This document shows positions 1 through 11,007 of a DNA stretch of 64,000 bases, piece by piece. Within the stretch, counting starts at the first letter, position 1. The number at the start of each line of letters is the position of its first letter. The position numbers and the translations under genes were made by a program. This DNA comes from Persicaria tinctoria. Lineage: Eukaryota; Streptophyta; Magnoliopsida; Caryophyllales; Polygonaceae. The notes beneath the pieces were generated by a model. That model was not told the DNA's origin, ran no database searches, and worked only from the letters and a program-made list of their open reading frames with translations. The DNA lies in the NCBI GenBank assembly GCA_037127255.1, contig JBANSL010000004.1, positions 77,528,127 through 77,592,126 on the forward strand, written 5' to 3'.

Positions 1-1
1 T

Positions 2-1989
2 TATATGCATCCGACTCTCGTCGTGCCTGAATCGGCGATTCTAATCCCTTAAAACTCTTTTGAAATTCGCACTCAGTTTCTTATAGAGCTTAAAAATAAT
101 GCCTTTTATGGCAGATTTAATGAGTGTCCTCTTGAACATATTACGAACTTTTCTGACATGTGCCGTACTCTTGCTGAAGGTACAACATTGGAATATGTCA
201 AGATGAAAGCTTTTCGCTGGTCTCTCGCTGGACCTGCACTGAAATGGCTGGAAGGGCTGAAACCAAGATCCCTCACCACATGGGCCCAAGTAGAACAAGA
301 GTTCCTGAACAAATTCTTCCCACCGGCCAAAATAGCACATCTCCGCCAGAGAATCACCGCCTTCAAACAGAAGCAAGGGGAACCGCTGGCAAAGGCATGG
401 GAGCGCTACAAGGAACTTCAGAGATCTTGCCCTACTCATGGACAGCCACCCTATGTCATTCAAGAGATTTTCTTCAACTCTCTTGATCAAGTCACCAAGG
501 ACAGAATCAACCATTATACTCGCTATGAGTATCTGACAATGCCGCCGGGTGACGCATGGGGAGTACTGGAAAAGCTCACCAACTATGACAACAAATATGG
601 GGCTACTTCAAACTATGAGGAGAACTCCTACGCCAGGCCAGCACCATCTATGCCACTTTATGAGCCAGCAAAGGAGATTGACCCAGATGTCAGGGAGCAG
701 TTCTACAGAGATAAGAATCGCAAGCTCCTCAAGCAAGTCAAATATCTGTCTGTCAACCAGCCTTGCATCGAATGCGGATCACAGAGGCACACCACTACTG
801 AGTGCCCACACACAGAGCAAGTAAGGATGGCAGAAACACATGAGGAGGCAGCATATGATGGGGGTCCAAAACGCTACAACGGAGATCAAAGGTTCTATCA
901 ACCACAGTGGAACCAAGGTCCTCCTAGGAATCCCCCACCCTACAGAGCTCCAGGGCATCCAGAAAGGGATCAAAAGAAGGATGATCTGCAGCTGATCCTT
1001 GAGGAGATGCAACAAAATCAGGGCACCATCAACAACCAATTCCAGAACATCACCACCAAATTTGGAGAGTTGGACATCTGGAAGAGGGGAATTGAGACTC
1101 AGATGGGACAGATCGCTGCACAGATCCCACGACCGGCCGGAAAGCTCCCTGGGCAAACAGAACCCAATCCTAAGGGGCAAACTGGACATGTCGCAGCTAT
1201 CAAACTAAGGAGTGGGCATCAATTACACAAGCCAGAGGTCGGAAAACAGCAAAGCGACGCAGAGCAGCAACTCGAGACAGAGCAGAGCCAACTCGATCTC
1301 GAGGAGCCAAACTCGACCTCGACAAGGACCGTACTCGACACAGACCAGAAGTTGAGCTCGGACTCCACCTCGCAGACCAGCAACCCGAGGTCCACTACCC
1401 AACTCGAGGTCGACAAGCCCTTGGTCGATGTCGACAAGCCTGTGGTCGAGATCGAGGAGCCTTTGGCCGACGTCGACGAGTCTGCAGCACTTTCGACAGC
1501 TAATCTGGCTTCGAAACAGAAAAATCCACTACCTTTCCCTTCTAAAACTCTTAAAGATCCCACTTCTGGTAGATTCAATAGATTTGTTAATATGTTGCAA
1601 GAGCTAAACTTTTCTATTCCTTTTACAGAAGCCTTGCAAGAGATGCCTGGATATGTCAAGTTTCTAAAGGAAATCCTGAGCAAGAAGCGATCTATCTCAG
1701 AGATCGCAGGCGAATGCAAAGTACTCCACTTCCCTGAAAAGAGGCCTGACCCAGGTAAGTTTTCTGTCACTGTGGGTTTTGGACAATATAAATATGATTC
1801 TCTATGCGATTTAGGAGCAAGTGTTAGCATCATGCCTTTATCAATCTGGCGGAAAGTAAAAATAGGATGCATAGAACCTGTGGATGCTAAATTATATATG
1901 GCAAATAATACAGTAGTCATCCCTACAGGAATAGTTGAAAATGTTCCAGTCCAGGTTGGAAAATTCTTTGTGCCAGCTGATTTCCTTAT
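2..1989 (+). pseudogene. Gag-protease polyprotein fragment of E0
   Basis: The frame has a TAA stop at 50-52 where E3 has GAA, and is then open from 53 to beyond the deletion junction (first ATG at 158). It encodes the Athila-type gag core, a CX2CX4HX4C zinc knuckle (CIECGSQRHTTTECP, about 766-810), a long Gln/Glu/Ser-rich linker and the start of an aspartic protease with LCDLGASVSIMPL (about 1800-1840). The linker at about 1270-1490 is made of TCGA-rich repeats. After 1989 the frame runs into LTR sequence and stops at 2072-2074, so the protease is truncated. A nonsense codon plus loss of pol make a functional product unlikely. Confidence 0.85.
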
Positions 1990-2416
1990 TTTCTGTTCGT
2001 TTTTATTTTCTGTTCGTTTTTATTCCCTGTCTTACTCGACCTCGACTACCTCTAGTCGATCTCGAGTACACTGATTCTCGACCTAGCAGTCGCTGTTGCT
2101 TAAGTGTGCAGGAATCGACGAGCCTTACTCGATCTCGAGTAGCTCTGGTCGAGATCGACTACCCTTGGTCGACCTGTGCTGCTGTGTTCGACAAGTCTGA
2201 GCTTCTGTCGACAACCCCTTTGTCGAGCTCGAGGACCCCTGTAGTCGACTTCTGTCCGTGAGATTCGTCTGCTACCTAGGATCCGCTGACCAGCTTCCTC
2301 GTGGATCGATCCTGACTTCCGCTGCTACATCAGGAGGAGGTCTTGTATTTATTTTGCGTAGGCATAGTTTGGTTTGAATTATACTTTATATTTTGAACTC
2401 GATTTCCTCCTACAAC
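1990..2416 (+). repeat. E0 3' LTR fragment with TCGA-rich array
   Basis: This piece begins with a short duplicated TTTTCTGTTCG, carries a TCGA-rich array at about 2030-2250, and ends with a segment aligning to the last 150 bp of the E3 LTR (shared CTTCCTCGTGGAT and GATCCTGACTT blocks). It ends in CA next to AGGCC, the likely right copy of its target duplication. The matching left copy is outside the window. Confidence 0.7.
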
Positions 2417-3098
2417 AAGGCCCTGGATTGAAGATTGGGGGTTAAAGGCGGAGCTTTGCAAGCTCTTCGATCGGAAAAGAAAAAAGAACGAAGCTTACCG
2501 GACTGGAAACGAGGAAGCAGAGGAGGGAGGGAGGTGGCGGCGGCGGCGGCGCTCCGGGGTGCTGGCAGCGACGGCGGGTGGAACTGGGAATGTGGTGGTG
2601 TAGGTGTGGTGGCAGCGTGGTGGCGGGGAGAAGAGGAGAGGTGGTGGCGGTGGAAGTGGAAAGGGGCTCAAGGGGAGCCAAGCTTGGCTCTTCTTTTGAC
2701 AGGGGTTGCCGAGAGAGAGGAGGAGAGGGGATGTGAGGTTGAACCAAAAAAAATCTGATTTTACAATGGTCAATTGCAACACCAAGAGGTCTTATTTTTT
2801 GGTAGAGTGAGGTGTTGTTTGTTTGCCAAAATAAGGGGGGTAAAAGAGTGGAGGGAGGAAAGGAGAAGATAAGATTTTCCCGAACTAGAATAAGGTGAGT
2901 CGGATGGATAAGGATTCGGAATGTGACGGAAGTGAGAGCTCGGGTCGGGAATTTAAATTTCCGCTGATTGATCGTTCAAAACCCGAAATGAAAGACGGAA
3001 TTAATATTTAAATCGAGAATTTGGGTCGGAATTTATTTTAAATTCATTTTGATTTTCTTTTTCCAAAATTTAATATTTTAAAAATCCGAGCCTTTACA
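2417..3098 (-). repeat. E1 3' LTR (partial)
   Basis: Nearly identical to 9312-9686 followed by 21672-21978, which are joined once E2 and one TSD copy are removed. It ends on the plus strand in GAGCCTTTACA at 3098. The missing 2.16 kb of this LTR should lie to the left of E0, outside the window. Short open frames here (about 2435-2785) are LTR sequence and recur in the other LTR. Confidence 0.9.
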
Positions 3099-3135
3099 TC
3101 ATCCACCTCTAAAAACAAGTCTCGTCCCCGAGACT
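3099..3135 (-). promoter_or_regulatory. E1 polypurine tract with upstream hairpin
   Basis: Read on the minus strand, AGTCTCGGGGACGAGACT (3135-3118) folds into a 7-bp stem with a GGGA tetraloop. It is followed by TGTTTTTAGAGGTGGATGA and then directly by the LTR start. The purine-rich AGAGGTGGATGA is the expected plus-strand primer site for reverse transcription. Confidence 0.75.
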
Positions 3136-3843
3136 AAAATCATTCTAAACTGGGGATGAAGTTGGAATTGGTGAGTCCAAGGATCACGTCATCGATCCCG
3201 TAAGTACCTCATAAGTGCCCCCATGAGGTCTCACAGTACCGTCGTCATGATCATAATACTCCCAATCGGTCGTAGTAAGGATGTGGTAGGGGCCCCTACC
3301 ACACCCCACTCCGACTCCTCGGGCATACCATAACTCGAAAACCATCATGACATCTCCGCTAGGTCTTAGCAAGCGATCTACAGGTGCCCCCATACATGCT
3401 TGTATCCACTTCGTGGGGCGTCATAATGAAAGCTCGGGTTGGAATAGTTTTCTCAAATCTATGTTCCTTTTTAAATCACCCTTTGAATTCTTTAAATTCG
3501 ATATTAAACACGGCATTCCCAAATTTCCCAATCATTCTACATCCACCTCTAAAGGCTAATCCCATATTCTCTTCCTAGGTTCCGAGTCAAATCATAATTC
3601 CACAATTCAATCTCTAGCATTTCTAATATTAGGCATCATGGATATAGAAGAATGATCATAATCTCAAGATAACCAGAAGATTATAGCACATCAAAGGCAG
3701 TCACATACCATAATATCTAGCACATCATCATATCATCGAGGCTCATCACATCATATCACCAAGGATCTGCACACAACTACCAAGCATAAGCACGCAATCA
3801 AAGAGACACCACTAACCAATCCCAACCAACTGACTAGGCATAC
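3136..3843. other. E1 3' non-coding region
   Basis: About 700 bp between the end of the integrase frame and the polypurine tract. It contains a tract rich in ATCATCAC/CATATCA words around 3700-3760 and no convincing coding sequence. Short frames at 3184-3578 have no recognisable protein features. Confidence 0.6.
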
Positions 3844-5268
3844 TCACCGCACTCGAGAGGTCAAGGTAATGTCTACGCTCGGCTCAACATAGGACGCAAG
3901 TAGCTCGTCTAAGACATCTCCATAGCTAGCCCGAATGCTCTCCTCGGTCTCCCAGGTGGCCTCCTCAGGGCTCCTCCTATACCACTGAACCAGAAGCAAA
4001 GGAACCTCCCTGTTCCTAAGCTTCTTGACACGACGATCAAGGATCCTCACCGGACGCTCTACAAAGGTATGGTCAGGCTCAATGTGAAGGTCTGAGTGGT
4101 CAAGGACATGACTAGGGTCGGGAATATACTGACGGAGCTGGGAGACATGAAAGACGTCATGGACGCCGGCTAAGGATGGAGGTAAGGCTAAACGGTAGGC
4201 TACCACACCGACTCTCTCTAGGATCTCAAATGGGCCAATGAACCACGGACTCAACTTCCCTTTGATGCCGAACCGTCGAACTCCCCTGGTGGGCGAAACT
4301 CGAAGCCATACATGCGAGCCTACCTTGAACTCAAGCTCGGTCCTCCGTCTGTCCGCATACTTCTTCTGTCGATCCTGGGCTACCCTCATATGCTCTCGGA
4401 TGCGACCAACCTTATCAACTGTCTCTCTGACCATCTCGGGCAACGACAGAACTGTATCCGCAGGCTCGTCCCAGCAAACCGGCGACTTGCATCGCCTCCC
4501 ATACAAACCCTCATACGGGGCCATCTCGATCGACGCGTGGTAGCTGTTGTTGTAGGAAAACTCCAATAGCGGTAGGTGCTTGACCCAATGGTCACCCCAG
4601 TCCAAGACGCACGATCGCAACATGTCCTCCAACGTCTGAATCGTCCTCTCGCTCTGGCCATCTGTCTGCGGGTGATAAGTCGTACTGAAATGCAATCTGG
4701 AGCCCAAACTCTCCTGAACCTGCTGCCAAAACCTCGAGGTGAAGCGTCCATCTCGATCAGATACGATCCTCTCTGGTACTCCATGAAGCCTCACAATCTG
4801 GCGAATGAACTCGTCTGCTAACTTCGAAGCTGGCCATGTCTCCTGAATACCTATGAAATGGGCCGACTTGGTCAACCTGTCGACCACGACCCAAATAGCG
4901 TCGAATCCTCTGACGTCTCGCCTCAGCCCAGTGACGAAATCCATGGAGATATCCGTCCACTTCCACTCGGGAACTGGAAGTGACTGGACGGGTCCTCCCG
5001 GCCTCTGGTGATCAATCCAAACCTGCTGGCAAACCTGACATCTGGCCACAAACTCTGTGATGTCTGCTCTCATCCTCTGCCACCAATAACTCCTCCTCAG
5101 ATCCTGATACATCTTATTCGTCCCTGGATGGACGGAATAAGGGGTGGAGTGAGCCTCCTGCATGATCCTCTGCCTCAAATCTGACGTCGAGGGAACTACA
5201 ACTCTGCCCTGGAAGGTCAGCATCCCGTCTGCTCTCTCTACAAGCTCTCTAAATCTGCCCTGAGCCAT
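3844..5268 (-). pseudogene. Integrase with chromodomain of E1
   Basis: An open frame of 474 codons. It has, in order, the H2C2 zinc-binding region (from about residue 40, ending CQVCQQV), the integrase core with DISMDFVTG, SDRDGRF and QTDGQSERT supplying the D, D and E residues, a C-terminal SH3-like part, and a chromodomain at about residues 408-450 (motifs VQWYRRSPEEATWE). Chromodomains target integration of this lineage to particular chromatin. It is in the same frame as the upstream gag-containing frame and separated from it by a single TAG at 5322-5320, so it was part of one Gag-Pol polyprotein. The stop and the missing reverse transcriptase mean it cannot act alone. Confidence 0.88.
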
Positions 5269-5319
5269 CCGCTCTCTCAGAACTGAAATCTCTGGACAAT
5301 CTGCCTGACCCTGCTGAAT

Positions 5320-6666
5320 CTATGCTGACAACTCTGCCTGCACCTCTAAGAACGACAAATGTCCGCAATCTCGCTGAATCCACACCTCAAAGCAGCATCT
5401 CAACAGATCTCTCTGCAAACCTCGCTGAGCTGTAAGCCTCTCAACTGCCACCTCATGATGAGTCTTCCTACTCAACGCATCTGCCACTACATTGGCCTTC
5501 CCTGGATGGTAGACTATTTCCAAGTCATAGTCCTTCAGAAGCTCCAACCATCGTCTCGGTGGCTGTGCAGTAGCTGGAGCTCCACAACTATGAGGGCATG
5601 TGGCAGCTCGGTGTCCCATAGTACCACAGGTGTAGCACACAGTCGAGCGGTCTGGGCAAGAAGCAATGAAATGGCCCCTCCCGAAACACCCATGGCAAGT
5701 CCTCACTCTAGAGTCTCCTCCATAAGAAGTCTGAACCGGGGGTGCTCTCTGTGCAGCTCCGTGATACCCTCCTCTAAACGCTCCTCTCCTAGATCTGTCA
5801 TCTCCACGGGGGTCAGCGGGACGCGCCCTCTTCGCCTCAGGGCGAACAGTAGAGTAGGAAGTCTCACATAGAATCCTCTGCTGATCATACATAAGGATGA
5901 CCTCCAGAAATCGGTCAAAGCTGACAGCTCCCAAGCTGGACGCATGCAGAAGTACAGGAGGCGACAATCTCATAGACAGCAAACGGATCCGGCTCTCGTT
6001 TGATGGGCATAGATGATCGCAGTATATCAGCTCGCTCTTGAACTGGCGAACGATAGCAGCTACGGAAGCCGACCGGTCATAGGTGCCGCGCATAAAAGAT
6101 ACCTCCCTAGCCAACTGTATCCCTGGTGGACGGTACTCCCTCAGCATCAGGGATCTGAAGTCGTCATAGGTCCACTCGGTCCGCTCCTTCTTGCAGCCAA
6201 ACCATCTGGCATTCGCGTCCTCCCGTAGAAGTCCAGCAGCAAGTCTCTGTCTCTCAGAGTCAGGTACAGCAACATGGTCAAATAACCCCTCCATATCACG
6301 CAACCATCTCTCAACGTCATCTCCGACGCCTCCCGCAAAGGTCGGCGGGCTACACTGAGCAAACCTCTTGACCCAATCGATGCGCTTCTCAGGGCACGCA
6401 TCGGCCACAGACTCGGCTGGCTGCTGAACTGGAACCTCTGGCGTCGGCGCCGTAGATCGAGCCCCTCCACGTAGCTCGCTCAGAATATCATGAAGCGCTG
6501 CCTCTAGCTGCCCAATCCTAGTCTCTGGGGAAGCTGGCACCCGGTCATCAGCTCGCGGCGGTGAAACTCGCTCCTCAGCACCCTCAGCGACAGCTCGACG
6601 AGGGCGTCCCCTGCCGCGACGCGCCCTACCCCCACGCCCATCTAAGCCACTTCTCGGATCAACCAT
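5320..6666 (-). pseudogene. Gag of E1 fused in frame to the RNase H tail
   Basis: A frame of 448 codons. It has a basic N-terminus, a retrotransposon gag domain ([11 protein letters not shown] to about residue 215), and two CCHC zinc knuckles ([15 protein letters not shown] and [15 protein letters not shown], about residues 320-360). At about residue 370 it passes directly into [20 protein letters not shown], the very end of RNase H. Protease, reverse transcriptase and most of RNase H have been removed without loss of frame. It ends at TAG 5322-5320, and the same frame continues into the integrase. The first ATG, at 6666, is taken as the start because the basic N-terminus is typical of the lineage. 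Confidence 0.87.
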
Positions 6667-7130
6667 GCTTGCTATATAACAATAATTATATCACTCAGCA
6701 CAGAAGCACTCAACGATTCAATATGACCCTCTTCAAGGAGGATCGCCCTCAGGCCCAATTGAATTGAAGTCATACAAGCACAGAGACGATCTATGCCGCC
6801 CTTCGGGGGACGGTTAACCGGAGGGGCAAATACCTCACGGTCTCCCAACCCATTTTACTCCAACCCTCGAGTTCCTTGGAGTCTTCACAACCCATCTGTA
6901 AAAGAAAGCTAATGTTTGCCTACTTTCCCCGAATTCTACATCCATAAGGGATGCCTATCGCATAGTCTCTACCCCACGAGATTGCCATTCATAATTGATT
7001 ACTTTATGCTTATGTCCAATTAAATTCATTTTGCCCCTTGAAAACAATTTGAAAACCACTTGAAAACAATTTGAAAACCTTGGGCCATTTTCAAAACCAC
7101 TTCAACCTATCATACTCGGATTGCAAAACC
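6667..7130 (-). other. E1 5' leader
   Basis: About 460 bp between the primer-binding site and the gag ATG. It has short direct repeats of TTGAAAACCACTTGAAAAC type around 7035-7080 and no coding signal. As the 5' leader it is the expected location of packaging signals. Confidence 0.55.
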
Positions 7131-7146
7131 TCAGCTCTGATACCCC
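7131..7146 (-). promoter_or_regulatory. E1 primer-binding site (initiator tRNA-Met type)
   Basis: On the minus strand the LTR end TTACA is followed by AA and then GGGGTATCAGAGCTGA, a one-base variant of the common plant site TGGTATCAGAGC complementary to initiator tRNA-Met. This fixes the 5' LTR boundary at 7149. Confidence 0.85.
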
Positions 7147-7148
7147 TT

Positions 7149-9686
7149 TGTAACGGCCCAGGATTATGATTCCCAGGTTACGTTTCGAGGGATAAAACCC
7201 CTCGTTAGGACCTTGCGCCCCGAGTACAGGTTGAAGGTTTCGAAACCTACTTTAATGTTTTCAAAGGGGGATTTCATACCCAAAATCGAAGGGATCGTTG
7301 GAATCCCCGGGGAAGTCCCCTGTACCTGTCGTAAGTCTAAGCGTGGAAATCAGAAATAGTGCGACTAGCGAAAAAAAGTGTAATACAAGAGGGTGCCACG
7401 GCAGAGCCGGGTCAAAACGGAGTCTAAAGTGTAAATCCAAAAAATATAATCAGAGTCTGGTGAAGTCTATAACTCCAGAGCTCACTCTCCGCCGACAAAA
7501 TGACCCGCGCAATAAGCAAACAACACCGATAGGATGAACATAAATAATACCTAAAAAAATTGATATGGGGCGGGATCAGATCGATGCCCACTTAACTCTG
7601 CATCCCAACCATAAGCACACATATACGCTATACCTAATAAAGATGCTTCTAGATGCATAGCGGAATAATAACACACTAACATGCTCCTAAGTTCAAGTAC
7701 GTAATAATGATAAGGCCTTAGCACAGAATACCAAGTGGTATATCCCTCTCCTACCTCCACCCATTCCGATAGGTGGAGACTGGCTAGCTCGTGAATGCAT
7801 TCATTCATAATAGGGCGGCACGCATGCCTAACCCGCTCCACAATAAAGCCCGCAGGCATATCATAATATAAGGAAGTTCATGACTCGATTGACTCAGGGT
7901 ACCCGTGAGGCTGGGCTACCCTATGACCCTAGCAATGACTCTAGTTACTTCACAGATAACGGCCGTTCTGTTTACATACGCATAAAGAAATAGGATGCTC
8001 AACGTAGATGCAACCTAGCATGGTACTACATGGCATGCTGATCAGGAAATGCAACACCTAGTATAACATGCACCTAAAGCAGGGAATAGCTCTATTCAAT
8101 CTGAGTAAGCTCCGAAGAGAGTTACCTGGTATCGCAGAACAGCAAAAGGCAATCAACCAGGCAATATGAAATCCGACACGTCACAGATGGTCACCTAACA
8201 GGTATAAGCACACCAATGAGTCTATCTCTAAGGCACACAAAGCATAGAATTATCACACACACAACTTCACAACTTAACATAATAACCGTCACATCATCAT
8301 TCCCATAATATCAACTTTATCTCATAATCTATCATCTCAATATCTCACAACCATACTCAATGTAATTCTCCAATTCACCAACTTAGGATAATTCCAATTC
8401 ATACTTAACCAATTTGCATGCCATCATTTCAAAATCTTACTTAGCATATAATTGCACATCTTCAACATAATCATATAACATTTAACCACAATAATAAATC
8501 ACCACAATATCATATATTAAATCTCAAAACAACATTTTATATTTTAATCCCAATAATTTACATACTACTTCTAACATCTTTTATTTTAACATCTTCATAA
8601 AATATTTATAAACTCCCAACAATATTCATTAAATCAAAACATTCATTTTTAATTTACCAAACCAAACTCACTTTATTAAAATTACCAAAAACCACCCACT
8701 TATTTTATAAAAGAACCAAAACCGGCCCTAGTTTAAATGGAACCCAAACCGGCTCCAATAAATAGGCCCAAAGCCTTGTTGTTTCCTTTTAAATCTGAGA
8801 GAATTGGCCCCAAAAAAATAGGCCCAGCAAAGCCCTCTAATACCAAACTCGGCCCAGAAGAAAATTAGGCCCAAAAATCAATTCAATCCTTCTCCTATAG
8901 GTGAACCGGTTCAGGGGAAATAAAAAAAAAAAAGAGGGGAGGGTCCACTCGGCCAAGGTGGCAAGTGAAAGGGGGGGGGGTCCACGGCTAGGTGGCGCTT
9001 ATGTGGCGGCTGGCCCACAAGCTCACCTTCTTCTTCCTCCTTCCAATTGTCGAATGAAGAAGGAAAAAAAAGAGCAGGGCCTTTGCCCAGAAAATGGCGG
9101 AGGGAAAAGAGGAAGGGAGGAGGGGACCTCCGGCGGCGGTGCTCCGGCCACCCCGTCTCGCCGGCCACCCCGACACCCACTCCCTCGGACAGGAAAGGAA
9201 AGAAGGAGGAGGAAGAAGGGGGCTCACCGAGATGCGGCTTCGTCTCGCCGGAACTGCGAATCGGGTCGTCGAAAGCTCGAATCGGCTCGTCGGAAGCTCG
9301 AGGAAGCTCGCCAGGCCCTGGATTGAAGATTGGGGGTTAAAGGCGGAGCTTTGCAAGCTCTTCGATCGGAAAAGAAAAAAGAACGAAGCTTACCGGGCTG
9401 GAAACGAGGAAGCAGAGGAGGGAAGGAGGTGGCGGCGGCGGCGGCGCTCCGGGGTGCTGGCGGCGACGGCGGGTGGAACTGGGAATGTGGTGGTGTAGGT
9501 GTGGTGGCAGCGTGGTGGCGGGGAGAAGAGGAGAGGTGGTGGCGGTGGAAGTGGAAAGGGGCTCAAGGGGAGCCAAGCTTGGCTCTTCTTTTGACAGGGG
9601 TTGCCGAGAGAGAGGAGGAGAGGGGATGTGAGGTTGAACCAAAAAAAATCTGATTTTACAATGGTCAATTGCAACACCAAGAGGTC
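7149..9686 (-). repeat. E1 5' LTR, proximal part
   Basis: Begins on the plus strand with TGTAACGGCCC at 7149 and continues to the E2 insertion point. With 21672-21978 it forms an LTR of about 2845 bp. The block around 7950-7975 (AACGGCCGTTCTG) recurs in both solo LTRs on the right (about 29180 and 33714), which places them in the same lineage. The GC-rich open frames at about 8900-9720 are LTR sequence, not genes. Confidence 0.88.
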
Positions 9687-10969
9687 TGACGGAGGGGAAA
9701 CCTGTCGTTGATTCCGTCAAAGAAACTCAAACCTAAAACTAGTACAGTAATAAGTAAGAGGTCGATCCCACAGGGAAATTTATAACTCAAGTGCGATTTG
9801 AATGTTGATTAAGTAACCAGAGAAGGGGGTTTTTGTGTGAAAGTTTTTAAAGCAAATTAACGAAAGCAGAATAAGTGATTTTGGTTTAAACAATTTAGAG
9901 AAGCAATTCCACCTACAATTTTCCACTTTATCGGATTGAAGCGATCCTTGTAACTTCTTCTCGTCCTATTATGTTTCCTATGAATGCCCTTGTCCCGACC
10001 TAATATAGTTACTAGTCCAACCAGTCCTAGCAACCCTTATCAATCGAACAGTCCCTAAAGAAGGATTTAACCCAATTGATAGCTTTAAGTTCAGAGATTA
10101 GCCAAGGTATTTGCAGTCCCTAAAAAAGGATTTAACAACACATTCAACTTCCTACTTATTCAATTAGTTCAACCAGCCCTAAAGGAATAAGTTTGCCACT
10201 TAGGTTAAGGTTCACAACCAGGAATCTACAAAACCTTAGCGATTGAATTGATCTAACGAGTTGGCCAGACAAGATAGAACAAAACAATGATTAATTAAGC
10301 ACAAAGAAGTTGAAGCATTCACAAACAGGAAACTAGGAGTGAGAATTAGAAACTCACAATCAATCCGAATAAAGCTTCAAATTGCAGGCAGAATCGATGA
10401 GTTTAGTTCCTCATGGAAGACATCGCTCCAAAAAATCTCTAAAAAGTCTAATGGTTGAATGAATAGAATGAATGGTAAAGAAAAATAACATAAAAGCCTA
10501 ATTAAAACATCCCAAAGTCGGCCACCAAACAAACTAGATAAAAAACTAGGGTTTCAAAACACGCGCTGGGCGCTGTCCGTACGTGCGGCGGCCGCCGCAA
10601 GGGCTGCGGCGCCCGCCGCAACTGCCTTGTCAGCTACCCGCTGCGGCGGGCACTGCGGCGGCCGCGGCACTAGCTGCGGCGCCCGCCGCATCTAGCTTTT
10701 TGCCGTGACCTTGCTTCCTCTGCGGCCTTCTCTTGTCTTGTCTTGCTTCTTCCTTTCTTGTTCCTTCCCATGTATCTTGTGTTCCTCTTCGAGACATCGC
10801 ATCTCCCAAATGTGTTCCGATTCAATCTGCGAGATAAACACAAAATTGCGCAGAATCCGAACTTTTCCAAAATAAACACAAGATGCAATTTAACGATAAA
10901 GCAAGCAAGAAATGCAACCTAAACTAAACTAAATGTATCTATAATGCCTATCTAAAATATGCATTATCA
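9687..10969 (-). repeat. E2 3' LTR
   Basis: 1283 bp, TG...CA on both strands, same length as the copy at 20384-21666 and with no mismatch seen. In the element's sense the part before the likely promoter holds a cluster of CG-rich palindromes (10584-10690). A 72-codon frame present in both LTRs has no recognisable features. Confidence 0.95.
10584..10690. repeat. GCGGC-palindrome cluster in the E2 LTR
   Basis: Contains TGCGGCGGCCGCCGCA (10584-10599, a perfect 16-bp palindrome), TGCGGCGCCCGCCGCA at 10605-10620 and again at 10675-10690, and variants at 10642-10652 and 10654-10669. The same words recur in the E2 gag-protease linker (18852-18994), in the pol/additional-frame spacer (14238-14310 and 14547-14583), and in the other LTR at 21281-21387. 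Confidence 0.85.
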
Positions 10970-11007
10970 AATTCCCCCACACTTAACCTTTGCTTATCCT
11001 CAAGCAA
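10970..11007 (-). promoter_or_regulatory. E2 polypurine tract with upstream hairpin
   Basis: On the minus strand TTGCTTGAGGATAAGCAA (11007-10990) forms a 7-bp stem (one G-U pair) with an AGGA loop. It is followed after AGG by TTAAGTGTGGGGGAATT and then the LTR start TGATAATGC. The purine tract is the plus-strand primer site. Confidence 0.8.

Larger units (their letters stand above)
1..2416 (+). mobile_element. E0: internally deleted Athila-like Ty3/Gypsy element (3' part)
   Basis: Positions 1-1989 match the gag-protease region of E3 (from about 37486) at DNA and protein level. At about 1990 the sequence jumps from the start of the protease domain straight into LTR-like sequence ending in CTCCTACAACA at 2416, which parallels the E3 LTR end CTCCTGCAACAACA. 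All of reverse transcriptase, RNase H and integrase is missing. The right border falls exactly where E1 LTR sequence begins (2417), so E0 sits inside the left LTR of E1. Its left half and left LTR are outside the window. It is far more diverged from E3 than the two E3 LTRs are from each other. Confidence 0.8.

Noticed and set aside
1219..1920. Minus-strand open frame opposite the E0 gag linker
   Set aside because: A shadow of the TCGA repeats and of the real plus-strand frame.
8901..9720. Several GC-rich open frames on both strands in the E1 LTR
   Set aside because: Purine- or Pro/Arg-rich translations without domains; part of them is repeated in the other LTR (2435-2785).
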